From positions 1 through 64,000 of the forward strand of contig DATJJY010000048.1 of NCBI GenBank assembly GCA_035491895.1: a stretch of 64,000 bases of DNA, in the 5' to 3' direction. Below the pieces are notes generated by a model, which saw nothing but the letters and a program-made list of their open reading frames with translations, searched no databases and was not told the origin of the DNA. How positions within the stretch are numbered: the stretch's first letter is position 1; each line of letters begins with the position of its first letter. Positions 33,268 through 42,389 of the stretch are shown here, piece by piece. The DNA comes from DASTHG01 sp035491895 (GTDB lineage Bacteria > Gemmatimonadota > Gemmatimonadetes > Gemmatimonadales > GWC2-71-9). Position numbers and translations under genes: made by a program.

Positions 33268-34344
33268 GTGGACAACCTCGCGCACGCCCTCGTTGGTGCC
33301 GCCATCGGACGCGCCGCAGGCCGGGACGAGATCCCCGCCGCGGGGTGGATCGGTGCGGTCGCCGCCAACGCACCGGACTGGAGCGAACCCCTGATCGGAT
33401 TCCGGTTCGATCGCGCAAGCGGGGCGTACTATTCGTTGCATCGCGGCATCACGCACTCGTTTCTCGGGGCCGCTGTCGAGACGGTGGCGATCACCCTCGT
33501 TCTTTGGGGAATCTTCGTGCTGGTGCGCCGCCGCACGCAGCGGTATGCGATCGATCCGCTCGTGCTCTCGCTGCTCGTGTTTCTGGCGGTCGCCAGCCAT
33601 CTGTACATGGATTGGCAGGGCTCGTACGGCCTGCGACCGTTTCTCCCGTGGAGCGGCCGCTGGTACTACGGCGACTGGGTCGCGATCGTCGATCCCGTCT
33701 ACTGGCTTGTCCCGCTCGGCGCGCTCGCGTGGGGCGCCGAGCGCCACTGGCGCGATCTGACTCCCTGCCTGCTGATCGCGGGAATCGTTCTTTGGCTCGT
33801 GCTCACCACTGACGGCGTGGCCGGCTGGCTCCGCTTCACGTGCGTCGCGCTCGTCGGAATCGGCGCACTCGGATGGATCCGACACTGGTTCGGCTGGAAC
33901 CGGCGGCGACTCGCCGCCGCGCTGGCGCTCGGCGTTCTGGCCCTCTACACCGCCGCCCAAGCGGTGGCGAGTGTCCCCGCAAAGGCGGCCGCGCGACGGG
34001 CGGCCATCCAACGCTTCGGCCGAGACGCGCAGTCAGCCTCGCTCACCAACGTCGGGTATCCCTTTACCTGGACGACGATGATCGCCTCGCCGGACACCGT
34101 CGCCGGTGCGGCGTGGGCGTGGCCGCGTCACCTCAGCGACCCCGCCGTGCGGGAGGCGCTGCGCATCTCGCCGCCGGCTCGCGCCCTCGCGGGATTCGCC
34201 CGGTTTCTCGCGGCGGACGTCGACTCCGGCACGCACCCTACGCTCGTCACGTTGCGCGACATGCGTTACGCCCGCCCGCCGTCGAACGGCTGGGCGGTGG
34301 TGGCGGTGCCGTTGGCGGCAACCGCCGACGCGTCACCGCGCTAG
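33268..34344 (+). CDS. Membrane-bound metal-dependent hydrolase-like protein (YdjM/DUF457 type)
   Basis: A 358-residue membrane protein. It starts DNLAHALVGAAIGRAAG and contains HRGITHSFLGAAVETV and ASHLYMDWQGSYG, the His/Asp pattern of the YdjM/LexA-regulated (DUF457) family. About six membrane helices lie in residues 10-240, followed by a soluble C-terminal part. The family is annotated as a membrane-bound metal-dependent hydrolase but its reaction is not established. GTG 33268 is directly preceded by a TATCTT hexamer rather than a ribosome site. Confidence 0.82.
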   Translation: MDNLAHALVGAAIGRAAGRDEIPAAGWIGAVAANAPDWSEPLIGFRFDRASGAYYSLHRGITHSFLGAAVETVAITLVLWGIFVLVRRRTQRYAIDPLVLSLLVFLAVASHLYMDWQGSYGLRPFLPWSGRWYYGDWVAIVDPVYWLVPLGALAWGAERHWRDLTPCLLIAGIVLWLVLTTDGVAGWLRFTCVALVGIGALGWIRHWFGWNRRRLAAALALGVLALYTAAQAVASVPAKAAARRAAIQRFGRDAQSASLTNVGYPFTWTTMIASPDTVAGAAWAWPRHLSDPAVREALRISPPARALAGFARFLAADVDSGTHPTLVTLRDMRYARPPSNGWAVVAVPLAATADASPR

Positions 34345-34357
34345 ATTCCCTCCCCAC

Positions 34358-36055
34358 GTGAGTTCCGACACGCCGTCTGCCGATCTGCTCGCCGGTATCA
34401 CACAGGCGTTGGAGCCCGATTTCCGGCTCGACCATCTCGTCGCCATCTCGCCGGAGCGCGCGATGTACCGCGCGTGGGACCGCCGTCTGAAGCGCAGCGT
34501 GGCGGTGCGCGTCCACCTCATTCCCGATTCACCGGGGCGGGCGTGGTTCCTGCGCGAGAACGAAACACTCGCCGCGCTGAACCACCCCGCCGTGCGTCAC
34601 GTCTACCACGCGGGCGAAGTGGGGCCCTTCGCCTACCGCACCACCAACTGGGTCGACGGAGAAAGCCTCGCCGAGGCGATGCGCCGCGGACCGCGGCCGA
34701 TTCCCAGCGTCATGTCACTGGTGCGCGACCTGCTCGGCACGCTCGAGCATGCCCACGCGCGCGGCATCATCATCCGCCGCATCGTCCCCACGACGCTGCT
34801 GCTCGAGATCTCCGGACGCGGCGTGATCACCGACCTGCGCTATGCCAACTGGTGTCTGAGTCACGTTCCCCCGGAGGACGAGGCCCAGCGGACGCTGTTT
34901 GTCGCGCCCGAAGTGCGGAAGGGGGAACCGGGAGATCCGGCGACCGACGTATATGCGGTGGCGGCGATCGTCTACTACGCGCTCACCGGGACGGAGCCGG
35001 CGGCCGAATCGCCGGCGCCGCCGCGATCGCTCCGGCAGGCGATCCCGCAGGCCGTAGAGCGCGTGATCCTGCGCGGCCTCCGGCCCGTGCCGCGCGAGCG
35101 CTACTTCACCGCCACCGAGATGCTCGAGGATTTCGTCAGCGACGCCGGCATGTTCCACGAACCGGCCGTCGCGCCCGCGACGATGGAGAAGGACTTCGAG
35201 CGCCGGCTACGGCGCGCGCTGGGCGACGATTACGAGCTGTTGAACGAGATCGGCTCGGGGGGGTTCGGCCGCGTCTACCGCGCGCGAGACCTGGGTCTCG
35301 AACGGGAAGTGGCGATCAAGGTCTTGCATCCGCAGCTCACTGCGGACCCCGGCGTGATGGAGCGGTTCCGGCGCGAGGCGCAGCTCGCCGCGCGGCTGCG
35401 CCACCCCAATATCGTGAGCGTGTACGACATTCAGAGCCGCGCCGGGCTGCAGTGGTACGTCATGGAGCTGGTGCCGGGGGCGAATGTCGCGCAGTTGGTG
35501 AAAAAGGAGGGACCGTTCCCGATGCAGAAGACGGAGCGGTTGTTGTTCGAGGCGCTGTCGGCGCTCGAGCACGCGCATAGCCTGGGCCTCGTGCACCGCG
35601 ACATCAAGCCGGAGAACATGCTGATCGAGCCCGACGGCCGACTGCGGATCACCGATTTCGGGCTGGCGTTGGCGCTGCGCGGCGAGCGGTTCGCCGGTGC
35701 GACTTCCCGCAGCGGCACTCCGCAGTTCGCGGCTCCGGAACAGCTTCTCGGCGAGCGGGTCGAGCAACGCGCCGACCTCTACTCGCTCGGCGCGGTCGCC
35801 TACTTCACGCTGCTCGGCCGGCCGCCCTTCGAAGGGTCGACCCCCGAGGCGATTCTCGCGAAACAGACCGTGGACGCTCTGCCTTCACTGCGCGAGGCGC
35901 GGCCCGACGTGTCGCGCGAGTTCGAGGAGGTGCTGCGGCACACGGTCGTCTGCGACCCGTCGCAGCGCTACCAGACGGCGGGAGCGCTGCGACAGGCCCT
36001 GGAGCAGGTGACGGGGAGCGTCGTGAAACGGATCCTCGGGTGGCTCAAGGTCTAG
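34358..36055 (+). CDS. Tandem pseudokinase plus Ser/Thr protein kinase (Hanks type)
   Basis: A 565-residue cytoplasmic protein with two kinase folds. Residues ~20-262 form a kinase-like domain whose catalytic residues are replaced: Arg51 for the VAIK Lys, IRR for HRD, Thr146 for the metal-binding Asn, and DLR for DFG. Residues ~291-550 form an intact kinase with GSGGFGRVY, Lys321 in VAIKVL, HRDIKPEN (Asp415) and DFG (433-435). There is no membrane helix or sensor domain. It starts at GTG 34358, 13 nt after the preceding gene. A double-FHA protease nearby is a plausible partner. Confidence 0.92.
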   Translation: MSSDTPSADLLAGITQALEPDFRLDHLVAISPERAMYRAWDRRLKRSVAVRVHLIPDSPGRAWFLRENETLAALNHPAVRHVYHAGEVGPFAYRTTNWVDGESLAEAMRRGPRPIPSVMSLVRDLLGTLEHAHARGIIIRRIVPTTLLLEISGRGVITDLRYANWCLSHVPPEDEAQRTLFVAPEVRKGEPGDPATDVYAVAAIVYYALTGTEPAAESPAPPRSLRQAIPQAVERVILRGLRPVPRERYFTATEMLEDFVSDAGMFHEPAVAPATMEKDFERRLRRALGDDYELLNEIGSGGFGRVYRARDLGLEREVAIKVLHPQLTADPGVMERFRREAQLAARLRHPNIVSVYDIQSRAGLQWYVMELVPGANVAQLVKKEGPFPMQKTERLLFEALSALEHAHSLGLVHRDIKPENMLIEPDGRLRITDFGLALALRGERFAGATSRSGTPQFAAPEQLLGERVEQRADLYSLGAVAYFTLLGRPPFEGSTPEAILAKQTVDALPSLREARPDVSREFEEVLRHTVVCDPSQRYQTAGALRQALEQVTGSVVKRILGWLKV

Positions 36056-36468
36056 CCGAGCGCCCCGAGCGCCGTCGCCGCCTTTTTCACGTCCCGCTGC
36101 TTCACCCACAGAATCGCACCGAAGCGTCCCGCCCCGGCGCACACCGCGTCCGCGGCGGTGACGCTGATCTTCGCCGCGGCGAGCCGCGCATGGATCTCCG
36201 CCATGGCGCCGGGGCGATCGTCGCCGTTGATCAGAAATGCCTTCTTGGGGCGGCTGAGCTTCACCTTCGCGGCCTTCGCGGCGGCCAGGAATGATCCCGT
36301 ATCCACCGGCACGAAATCGAGCTGCACGCGCCGACCCTCCGGAAACCCGGAGAAGGCCGTCAGGTTGACGCCGGCGTCGCGCAGGGCCCCGAGTATCCTG
36401 GCCCCCTCCCCCACCTTGTCGGGTACCATCGTGTAGTAGTAATCGACCAGCGTCACCGTGTCGCTCAT
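36052..36468 (-). CDS. Tandem ACT-domain protein
   Basis: A 138-residue protein with two ACT-like modules: residues ~10-65 (YTMVPDKVGEGARILGALRDAGVN) and ~75-130 (LINGDDRPGAMAEIHARLAAAKI). ACT domains usually bind amino acids and regulate enzymes or transcription. No catalytic domain is attached, so it is probably a small regulatory or ligand-binding protein. A strong Shine-Dalgarno (AAGGAGG) lies 5 nt before the ATG. Its end overlaps the convergent kinase gene by 4 nt. Confidence 0.78.
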   Translation of the reverse strand: MSDTVTLVDYYYTMVPDKVGEGARILGALRDAGVNLTAFSGFPEGRRVQLDFVPVDTGSFLAAAKAAKVKLSRPKKAFLINGDDRPGAMAEIHARLAAAKISVTAADAVCAGAGRFGAILWVKQRDVKKAATALGALG

Positions 36469-36587
36469 GGCAACCTCCTTGTATTCCGGGTACTCCGGCC
36501 ACCTTTCGCTCCACCACCGCCGGCAGTCAAGGGCTTGAAGTCCGGGCTACTATTCTAGATCGTTTCATTGTGTCAGGAGGACGGTGC

Positions 36588-36983
36588 ATGCGACTCAACG
36601 TGTTCGGCTGTCTCGCGTCGCTCCTCATTCTCGTCGGCTGCGGCGGCCTGTCGAAGACCGGGGCAAATGGGACCGGTGCAGGCGGTACGGGCCCCGGACT
36701 TACCGCCTCAATCACCGTCCGGGACTACAATTATGCGCCTTCCGTGATCACGATCAAAGTCGGGACCACGGTCAACTGGCTCAATGACGGTCCCTCATCC
36801 CACAGCGCGACGAGTGACACCACCGGCCAATTCGACAGCGGAGCGCTGGCGGCGCCGATGAAGAACGCGTACGGCGGGATGACGAACGGCGGGCTGTTCC
36901 AGGTGAATTTCGCGACTCCCGGCACCTACACCTATCACTGCATGTTCCACGCGCAGATGCACGGCACGATCACCGTGCAGTGA
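36588..36983 (+). CDS. Cupredoxin-domain lipoprotein
   Basis: A 131-residue lipoprotein with lipobox LVGC, a Gly-rich linker and one plastocyanin-like domain. Copper ligands: His in PSSHSATS, and Cys, His and Met in YHCMFHAQMHG. It resembles the two cupredoxins near the act operon and is probably an exported electron carrier. AGGAGG seven bases upstream fixes the ATG at 36588. A TCAAGGGCTTGA palindrome sits at 36527-36538 in its upstream region. The stop is immediately adjacent to the end of the convergent exporter gene. Confidence 0.86.
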   Translation: MRLNVFGCLASLLILVGCGGLSKTGANGTGAGGTGPGLTASITVRDYNYAPSVITIKVGTTVNWLNDGPSSHSATSDTTGQFDSGALAAPMKNAYGGMTNGGLFQVNFATPGTYTYHCMFHAQMHGTITVQ

Positions 36984-38015
36984 CTACCGCCAGCGGAAGA
37001 TCTTTACCGCCACTGCGAAGCTGACGAGCCCCCAGACGCAGACGATCGCGATCGCGGGGCTCACGCGTGTTAAGGAGGCTCCGTCGACCATCACGGCGCG
37101 CAGCGCGTCGTTCAATGCCGTGAGGGGCAGCGCTTTCACGAACGGCTGCATGGCGTCGGGAAACCGGGCATACGAGAAGAACGTTCCCGACAGGATCCAC
37201 ATCGGGAGCATCACGAGGTTCATGAGGCCCGAGACTGCTTCGACCGTCTTCGCCCGGCTCGCCACGAGCAGTCCCAGCCCCGAGAACGAAAACGCGCCCA
37301 GCAAGACGACCGTCGCGAGACCGGCCAGGGTTCCGTGGACGCCGACGTGGAATACCCACCAGCCGAACCCGATCAGCGCGCCGACCTCGAGCACGAGGAA
37401 TACGAGCCGCGACAGGATATAGCTGAGGAGGTACTCGCTCTTCTTCATCGGCGTCGCGAGGAACCGCTTCAGCAAGCCCTTGGTCCTGGCCTGCACGACC
37501 GAGAATCCCACCCCCCACAATCCACTCCCCATCAGGTTCATTCCGAGGAGCCCGGGAATCAGGAAGTCGATGTAGCGCGACCCCAACTCGACCACGCGAT
37601 CGTCGCGTACCAGCACCGGATCGGCTCGCCCCCGGGCCCGCTGCAGGGCCTCGTCGACCTCGAGGCGGGCCAGGTGGCTCTCCGTGCGCGTCGAATCGTA
37701 GCGGTAGGTGAGCGGCGCGCCCGGGATCACGAGGAGGGCAATCCGCCCGGTGCGCAGCTCCGCCTTCGCCTCGACGCTGTCGAGCACGGCGGCTGAAAGT
37801 CCAGGAGCGGAATCGAGCGCACGCGCGATGACGCTGTCGCCGGCGCCGCCCTCCACTCCCACCCGCAGCTCTCCCGGTCCGCGATTCTTGAACGCGATGC
37901 CGAGGGCGAACGCGAGAACGATGGGGAAGCCGAATACCCAGAAGATCGCCTCGGGCTCCCGATAGAACCCGCGGACCCAGGCGAGCGTGAGCTGCACCAA
38001 CGACCGCTCAGTCAT
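36984..38015 (-). CDS. ABC-2 type transporter permease
   Basis: A 343-residue exporter permease. One N-terminal membrane helix, a large extracytoplasmic loop (~residues 45-165) and five further helices beginning near YIDFLIPGLLGMNLMGSGLWG. This is the ABC2_membrane_3 layout used for drug, lipid or polysaccharide export. It overlaps the ATPase gene by 8 nt and forms a two-component exporter with it. The substrate is not deducible. Confidence 0.88.
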   Translation of the reverse strand: MTERSLVQLTLAWVRGFYREPEAIFWVFGFPIVLAFALGIAFKNRGPGELRVGVEGGAGDSVIARALDSAPGLSAAVLDSVEAKAELRTGRIALLVIPGAPLTYRYDSTRTESHLARLEVDEALQRARGRADPVLVRDDRVVELGSRYIDFLIPGLLGMNLMGSGLWGVGFSVVQARTKGLLKRFLATPMKKSEYLLSYILSRLVFLVLEVGALIGFGWWVFHVGVHGTLAGLATVVLLGAFSFSGLGLLVASRAKTVEAVSGLMNLVMLPMWILSGTFFSYARFPDAMQPFVKALPLTALNDALRAVMVDGASLTRVSPAIAIVCVWGLVSFAVAVKIFRWR

Positions 38016-38955
38016 CGCGGATGTGGCGGCCGGTGAGGGAGACGAACACGTCCTCCAGGGACGCGTGGTGGGTGGTGAGCGAAGCGAGATGTCGTCCCCG
38101 CCGCTCGAGCAGGCTCATCACGGCCGGCAGCGCCTGGTGCAGCTCGGTGACGGTGAGCGAGTACATGCCGTCCTGCTGTCGCAGCGCCTGCACGCCGCGC
38201 AGCACGCCCAGATCGGCCTCCAGGCCCGATCCCGGTTCCGCCAGGGTGAACTCGACGACATGCTCGGCGCCGAGGCCGGCGATCAGCTCGCGAGGGCTTC
38301 CCAGCGCGATCACCTTGCCGTGATCGAGAATGGCGACGCGATCGCACAACCGCTCCGCCTCTTCCATGTAATGCGTGGTGAGCAGCACCGTGTTGCCGCG
38401 CGCGCGGAAGGTCTCGATCACCTCCCAGAGCTGGCGGCGCGATTGCGGATCGAGACCCGTCGTGGGCTCATCGAGGAACAAGAGCTCCGGTCGGTTCACC
38501 AGCGCGCAGGCGACGGCGAGGCGCTGCTTCTGACCTCCCGACAGCTTCGTGTACCACGCCCGACGCTTCTCGCCGAGCTCCACCAGGGCCAGGACCGCTT
38601 CCACGTCCTGGGCTTCACGGTAGAAGCTCGCGAACAGCCGGATCGTTTCTTCGACGGTGAGCTTGTCGGGGAGCTTGGTCTCCTGCAGCTGGATGCCGAG
38701 ACGCTCGCGCAACCGCCGGTCCGATCCGCCCCCGGTCCAGCGCTCCCCCAGCACCTCGACGGCGCCCGCGTCGGACGGCGTCAAACCCTCGAGGATCTCG
38801 ACCGTCGTCGTCTTCCCAGCCCCATTGGGGCCCAGCAAACCGAAGCACTCCCCCGCCTCGACCACGAGGTCGAGCCCGTCGACTGCCGTGAGATCGCCGA
38901 ACCGCTTGACCAGACCGGCGCAGCGCACCGCCGGGGGTCGCACCGCCGCCGTCAC
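38008..38955 (-). CDS. ABC transporter ATP-binding protein (exporter type)
   Basis: A 315-residue ATPase with Walker A GPNGAGKTTT, signature LSGGQKQRLAVA, Walker B LLFLDEPTTGLDP and the H-loop LLTTHYMEEAERL. The C-terminal ~90-residue extension ends in a region typical of DrrA/CcmA-like exporter ATPases (HHASLEDVFVSLTGR). It lies between a small helical protein (4-nt overlap) and the permease (8-nt overlap), so the three form one operon. Confidence 0.93.
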   Translation of the reverse strand: MTAAVRPPAVRCAGLVKRFGDLTAVDGLDLVVEAGECFGLLGPNGAGKTTTVEILEGLTPSDAGAVEVLGERWTGGGSDRRLRERLGIQLQETKLPDKLTVEETIRLFASFYREAQDVEAVLALVELGEKRRAWYTKLSGGQKQRLAVACALVNRPELLFLDEPTTGLDPQSRRQLWEVIETFRARGNTVLLTTHYMEEAERLCDRVAILDHGKVIALGSPRELIAGLGAEHVVEFTLAEPGSGLEADLGVLRGVQALRQQDGMYSLTVTELHQALPAVMSLLERRGRHLASLTTHHASLEDVFVSLTGRHIRDD

Positions 38956-39323
38956 TCTGGAGCCCGCTTCTCCTCTGGGGTCTGGGCCTGAACCAGGGCT
39001 CGATCGAGTTGGAACTCCAGGCTCGCCACGCCGTCCTTCAGCCCGCGGATCTTCATCAGCAGGCCCTGCGAGCGGGTCGCCAGCGTCGCGAGGCTACCGG
39101 CAACATCCGCGACCGTCCCGATGTTGGCACCGTTGGCCCGCTGACGCATGCGGGACAGCTCCCGGGAGATCCGAGCACACATCTCCTGGAGGATCTGGGG
39201 ACGTGCCGCCCGGTTCGCCTCCAGATCCCCGACCAGCTTCTTGACCAGCGCCACGGTCTTGAGAAATCCCTGGATCTGGTCGACGCGCTGTGCTTGGATC
39301 GGGGTCAGCTTCTGTTCAGCCAT
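38952..39323 (-). CDS. Small helical protein of unknown function preceding an ABC exporter
   Basis: A 123-residue, charged, predicted all-helical protein (VALVKKLVGDLEANRA, ISRELSRMRQRA, LMKIRGLKDGVASLEFQLD). There is no signal peptide or membrane segment. ATGA overlaps the ABC ATPase start, so it is the first gene of that operon. I do not recognise a family; a regulatory or scaffold role for the exporter is only a guess from context. Confidence 0.6.
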   Translation of the reverse strand: MAEQKLTPIQAQRVDQIQGFLKTVALVKKLVGDLEANRAARPQILQEMCARISRELSRMRQRANGANIGTVADVAGSLATLATRSQGLLMKIRGLKDGVASLEFQLDRALVQAQTPEEKRAPE

Positions 39324-39466
39324 GGGAAGGAAGATATTGCGTATCTCGGGCGGCGCAGTAGGATTGAGTCAGTGGTGTGGGGGTTGAGGCACTGGTACGT
39401 GGTGACGCGGCGTCCGTCCCTTCACTGGCGCGCTCCAAGTATAGTGCCGCACTCCCACACCCTTTT
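39324..39466 (-). promoter_or_regulatory. Intergenic region with TATCTT hexamer upstream of the exporter operon
   Basis: On the minus strand TATCTT (39336-39331) lies 7 nt before the ATG at 39323 with no clear Shine-Dalgarno. A second candidate, TATACT, is further upstream near 39433-39438. Nothing else recognisable is present in the 143 bp. Confidence 0.35.
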
Positions 39467-40771
39467 TTATCGTCCTTCCCCGCTGCCGTGTCCGTGCAGC
39501 GTGTCCCGGGGTCGCAGCGCGATGTACACGGCCGCGCCGACCGGCCAACGACCGCCGTAGCTGTCCCGCAACGTTGGTGGCACCAGGTTGATCGTGCCGC
39601 GCGCGCCGACGCCCAGGACGACGCCGGCCGTTTGCCGCAGCGTTCGGAAGTAGCCGAGCGACACCTCGCCGACATCGTAACGGAGATTGCCGGCACTCGG
39701 CACGGCGAGATCGGCCGCAGACTTCTGTACGTACTCGAGTCTGCCGAACACCGTGTTCTTCCGATCGAGGTCGACGCTCCCCTCGAACAATGCGCTGTTG
39801 GACCAGCGACTCGAGCCCAGTGCGACATTGGCTCCGTACACGAGCGAAGTCGACCAGATCCTTTCGCCGTGCCGGCCCGTGGCCAGCACCGCCGCACCGA
39901 GCCGGTGTAGCGAGATCTCGGGCTCGAGCGCCTCGGGGCTCTTGAGATAGCCGTACCAGGCGCTCACGCTGAGGCTGTGCGATGGATTCACGATCGCCCG
40001 GCCGGCATACGAGTCGAGCCGGCGTCCGCGAAAATCGAAGTCGGTCCGGTTTTCATCCGGCTCACGCCCGTTGAACGCGGACACCTCGAGCTTCATCGAT
40101 CGCGTGTAAATGCCGGTCGTCAGAACACCGTAGGTGACGTGGCTGCCGTCTTGCCAGTGGTGGCCGATCGGCGCGAGCGGGTCCCATTCCGCCGACGGGC
40201 GGTGTGGATACGCCGGCGGCCCGAGGGCCGGCTCCCCCGCCGGGGCGAGATAGAGCGACACAGCCATCCTGCCGCCGATCTCCCGCTCGTACAATGCCGC
40301 CGCTTCCATGAACAGATCGTGCGGATGCTGGCGGTCGTGGAGGGCGAGCCCGTTATCCGACTCGCCGGACTGCAGGAGCAGCGGGTAGCCGCTCGAGCCG
40401 ACCGTGCCGGGCTCCGCACTGAGCATGGCGCGCAACTCGAGTTGTCCGCCGGCGATGCGGCGCGTCAACGACCCCATCCCCCAGTTGACGAGCCGCACCT
40501 CGGTTGCGCCCCGTGGTCCACGCTGGGCGTCGAGCAAGAGGGAAATCGCACCGTGTGCCATCACGGCCCAAGCGCCGAGCGGAACGTGGATCGCGTGCAT
40601 CGGTGCATTGTCGGGCAGCCACGACGTCCCCGACCCCATCCGGTTTTCGGGAATGCCGAGCGGCGGACCAGCGGCGCGCGGCATCCCGCTCATGACCATC
40701 TGCGCCGAGATGCGCTCGAGGGGCCACCCCACGGCGAGCGCGCCGCACAGCGCGACGATGAGGCTTCGCAT
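39467..40771 (-). CDS. Putative outer-membrane beta-barrel protein
   Basis: A 434-residue protein with a signal peptide (RSLIVALCGALAVGW, cleavage near ISAQ) and alternating hydrophobic/polar strands rich in Tyr, Gly and Ser, as in barrel proteins (VSLYLAPAGEPALG, LSVSAWYGYLK, VSLGYFRTL, VGAAVYIALRPRD). The conserved-looking HDRQHPHDLFMEAA is a His-rich insertion. Closest in kind to uncharacterised outer-membrane proteins sometimes found in metal-related clusters. It is the last gene of the operon running from 49700. The start at ATG 40771 is set by the signal peptide. Confidence 0.72.
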   Translation of the reverse strand: MRSLIVALCGALAVGWPLERISAQMVMSGMPRAAGPPLGIPENRMGSGTSWLPDNAPMHAIHVPLGAWAVMAHGAISLLLDAQRGPRGATEVRLVNWGMGSLTRRIAGGQLELRAMLSAEPGTVGSSGYPLLLQSGESDNGLALHDRQHPHDLFMEAAALYEREIGGRMAVSLYLAPAGEPALGPPAYPHRPSAEWDPLAPIGHHWQDGSHVTYGVLTTGIYTRSMKLEVSAFNGREPDENRTDFDFRGRRLDSYAGRAIVNPSHSLSVSAWYGYLKSPEALEPEISLHRLGAAVLATGRHGERIWSTSLVYGANVALGSSRWSNSALFEGSVDLDRKNTVFGRLEYVQKSAADLAVPSAGNLRYDVGEVSLGYFRTLRQTAGVVLGVGARGTINLVPPTLRDSYGGRWPVGAAVYIALRPRDTLHGHGSGEGR

Positions 40772-40796
40772 TGTCGAGCGGATCGGCGTACGACGG

Positions 40797-42380
40797 TTAC
40801 CTGGCGTCGATAGCCTCGGACAACACGCGGCCGTCGACGACGGACAGTGGAGACAACCCGAGGATGCGGGCCAGCGTCGGGGCGATGTCCACCGTATTGA
40901 CACGCGTTCCGTAAATGCCGGCGCGCAACCCCGTGCCCCACAGCAGCAGCGGCACGTGCGCGTCGAGATCGGACGGCTGTCCATGTTCCGCGATCTGGAG
41001 CCCCCCGCCATACGCCCATGCATTCCACTCGGCCAGGGTCACGACCAGCACGACGCCTGCGTCGGGGGACAGCTCGTGCCGCCAGCGTCGCGCGATCGGA
41101 TCCGCGACGGTGTCGGCGGCGGCTATGGCGGCGGGCGAATCCACCCGCGCCACGCCCGGCACGGCACGAATGCGGCGCGCGACCTGATCGACGACGCTGT
41201 CGGGCCGATAGCCCAGGGAGGCGAGCCTGCCGTTGTCGCGCAGGAACAGGAGCCCCGTGTCGAAGTCGAACCAGGGCCGCGGCGCCGGCGCCGCCGTGGC
41301 GCGATCCAGCTCCTGGTTCACCGCGCTCACGAGCGTATCGAGGCTCACGAATTGCGCCTGCGGGTGACCGTGCTGACGCGAGAAGTCCGGATACGGCGTC
41401 ACGGCGTGGTCGGCAGTGAGCACGATGAGCAGCTTGTCCCTGCCGTAGCGGTCGAACAGCCGGTTGAGAAACCAGCCCAGGTAGCGGTCGAGCCGCAGCA
41501 CCTGATCGTGAATCTCCCGCGAGTCGGGACCGAAGGCATGCCCGATGGCATCGGTCGTGGAGAGGCTGACGGCGAGGAGGTCGGTCGCGTCCCCGCGGCC
41601 GAGGCGCATGGCCTCGGTCCCCGCGAGCGCGAACGCCAGGGTGAGCGAATCCATCGACGACACGGCGGGATAGAGGAGGGCCGCCCGCGTGCTGTCCGTC
41701 GGCAACCGGTGCGGGAAGGAGACATCGTGTCCGAAGTTCTCCCAGGGCTGGCTGTCCGGCTCGGCGTAGGCGCTGTCGGGCAGCAGCAGGCGGTACTCGT
41801 GGCCCGCCGCCTTGAACGGAATCCGCAGGGCGTTGAAGCCGCGCACCCAGGCGGGGAGCGAGTCATGGTAGTACGTGCTCGTCGTGAAGATGCCGGACTG
41901 GTACCAATAGACTTCCTGGCGCGCCGTACCGATCGGGAGAATCGCGCCACGGTCCTTGCGCGACACCGAGAGCGCCCGGCTCTGGGGCTGGGCGGCGTGG
42001 AGCCAATCGAACAGCGCCGTGCCACGGAAGCGCTTCGGCGACGCGCCGGGAATACCGACCTCGAGCAGCTGTGTGGAGGAGTCCACCACACCGAGTGGGT
42101 TGGAGAGAATCCCGGTGTGCGCCGGCCACCGGCCCGAGAGGATCGTCGAATGCCCTGGGGCGGTTTCGGTGACCCCGTGATCCTGGAAGGCGTTCGTGAA
42201 CACGGCACCGGACTGCAGTACGCGGAAGCCCCCGGTGAGCTGGTTGCGCCAGCGGGTCAGATAATCGGGGCGCAGCTGATCGACCGTGATCACCACGACG
42301 AGTTTCGGCTTGACGGGGGCGGGGCCGCCCGGGTGACCGGCGAGGCCCGCCAAAATGGATGTGACCGCGATGAGCGTCAT
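40797..42380 (-). CDS. Alkaline phosphatase superfamily protein, PafA/type I phosphodiesterase-like
   Basis: A 527-residue secreted enzyme of the alkaline phosphatase superfamily. Metal ligands and nucleophile are visible: Asp34 in VDQLRPDY, the nucleophile Thr (probably Thr73) in TETAPGHSTILSG, STTDAIGHAFGPDS, LTADHAVTPYPDF and IAEHGQ. The DQLRPDYL and TAPGH patterns resemble PafA-type phosphatases or phosphodiesterases. It should release phosphate from organic phosphates in the periplasm. A TAGCTT hexamer 6 nt before the ATG overlaps the stop codon of the preceding MFS gene. Confidence 0.85.
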   Translation of the reverse strand: MTLIAVTSILAGLAGHPGGPAPVKPKLVVVITVDQLRPDYLTRWRNQLTGGFRVLQSGAVFTNAFQDHGVTETAPGHSTILSGRWPAHTGILSNPLGVVDSSTQLLEVGIPGASPKRFRGTALFDWLHAAQPQSRALSVSRKDRGAILPIGTARQEVYWYQSGIFTTSTYYHDSLPAWVRGFNALRIPFKAAGHEYRLLLPDSAYAEPDSQPWENFGHDVSFPHRLPTDSTRAALLYPAVSSMDSLTLAFALAGTEAMRLGRGDATDLLAVSLSTTDAIGHAFGPDSREIHDQVLRLDRYLGWFLNRLFDRYGRDKLLIVLTADHAVTPYPDFSRQHGHPQAQFVSLDTLVSAVNQELDRATAAPAPRPWFDFDTGLLFLRDNGRLASLGYRPDSVVDQVARRIRAVPGVARVDSPAAIAAADTVADPIARRWRHELSPDAGVVLVVTLAEWNAWAYGGGLQIAEHGQPSDLDAHVPLLLWGTGLRAGIYGTRVNTVDIAPTLARILGLSPLSVVDGRVLSEAIDAR

Positions 42381-42389
42381 CCCGGAAAG

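Noticed and set aside
34342..34357. TAGATT before the kinase start (and TAGCTT before 42380) as promoter hexamers
   Set aside because: In both cases the TAG is the stop codon of the preceding gene, so the match may be fortuitous; they were left out of the promoter list.
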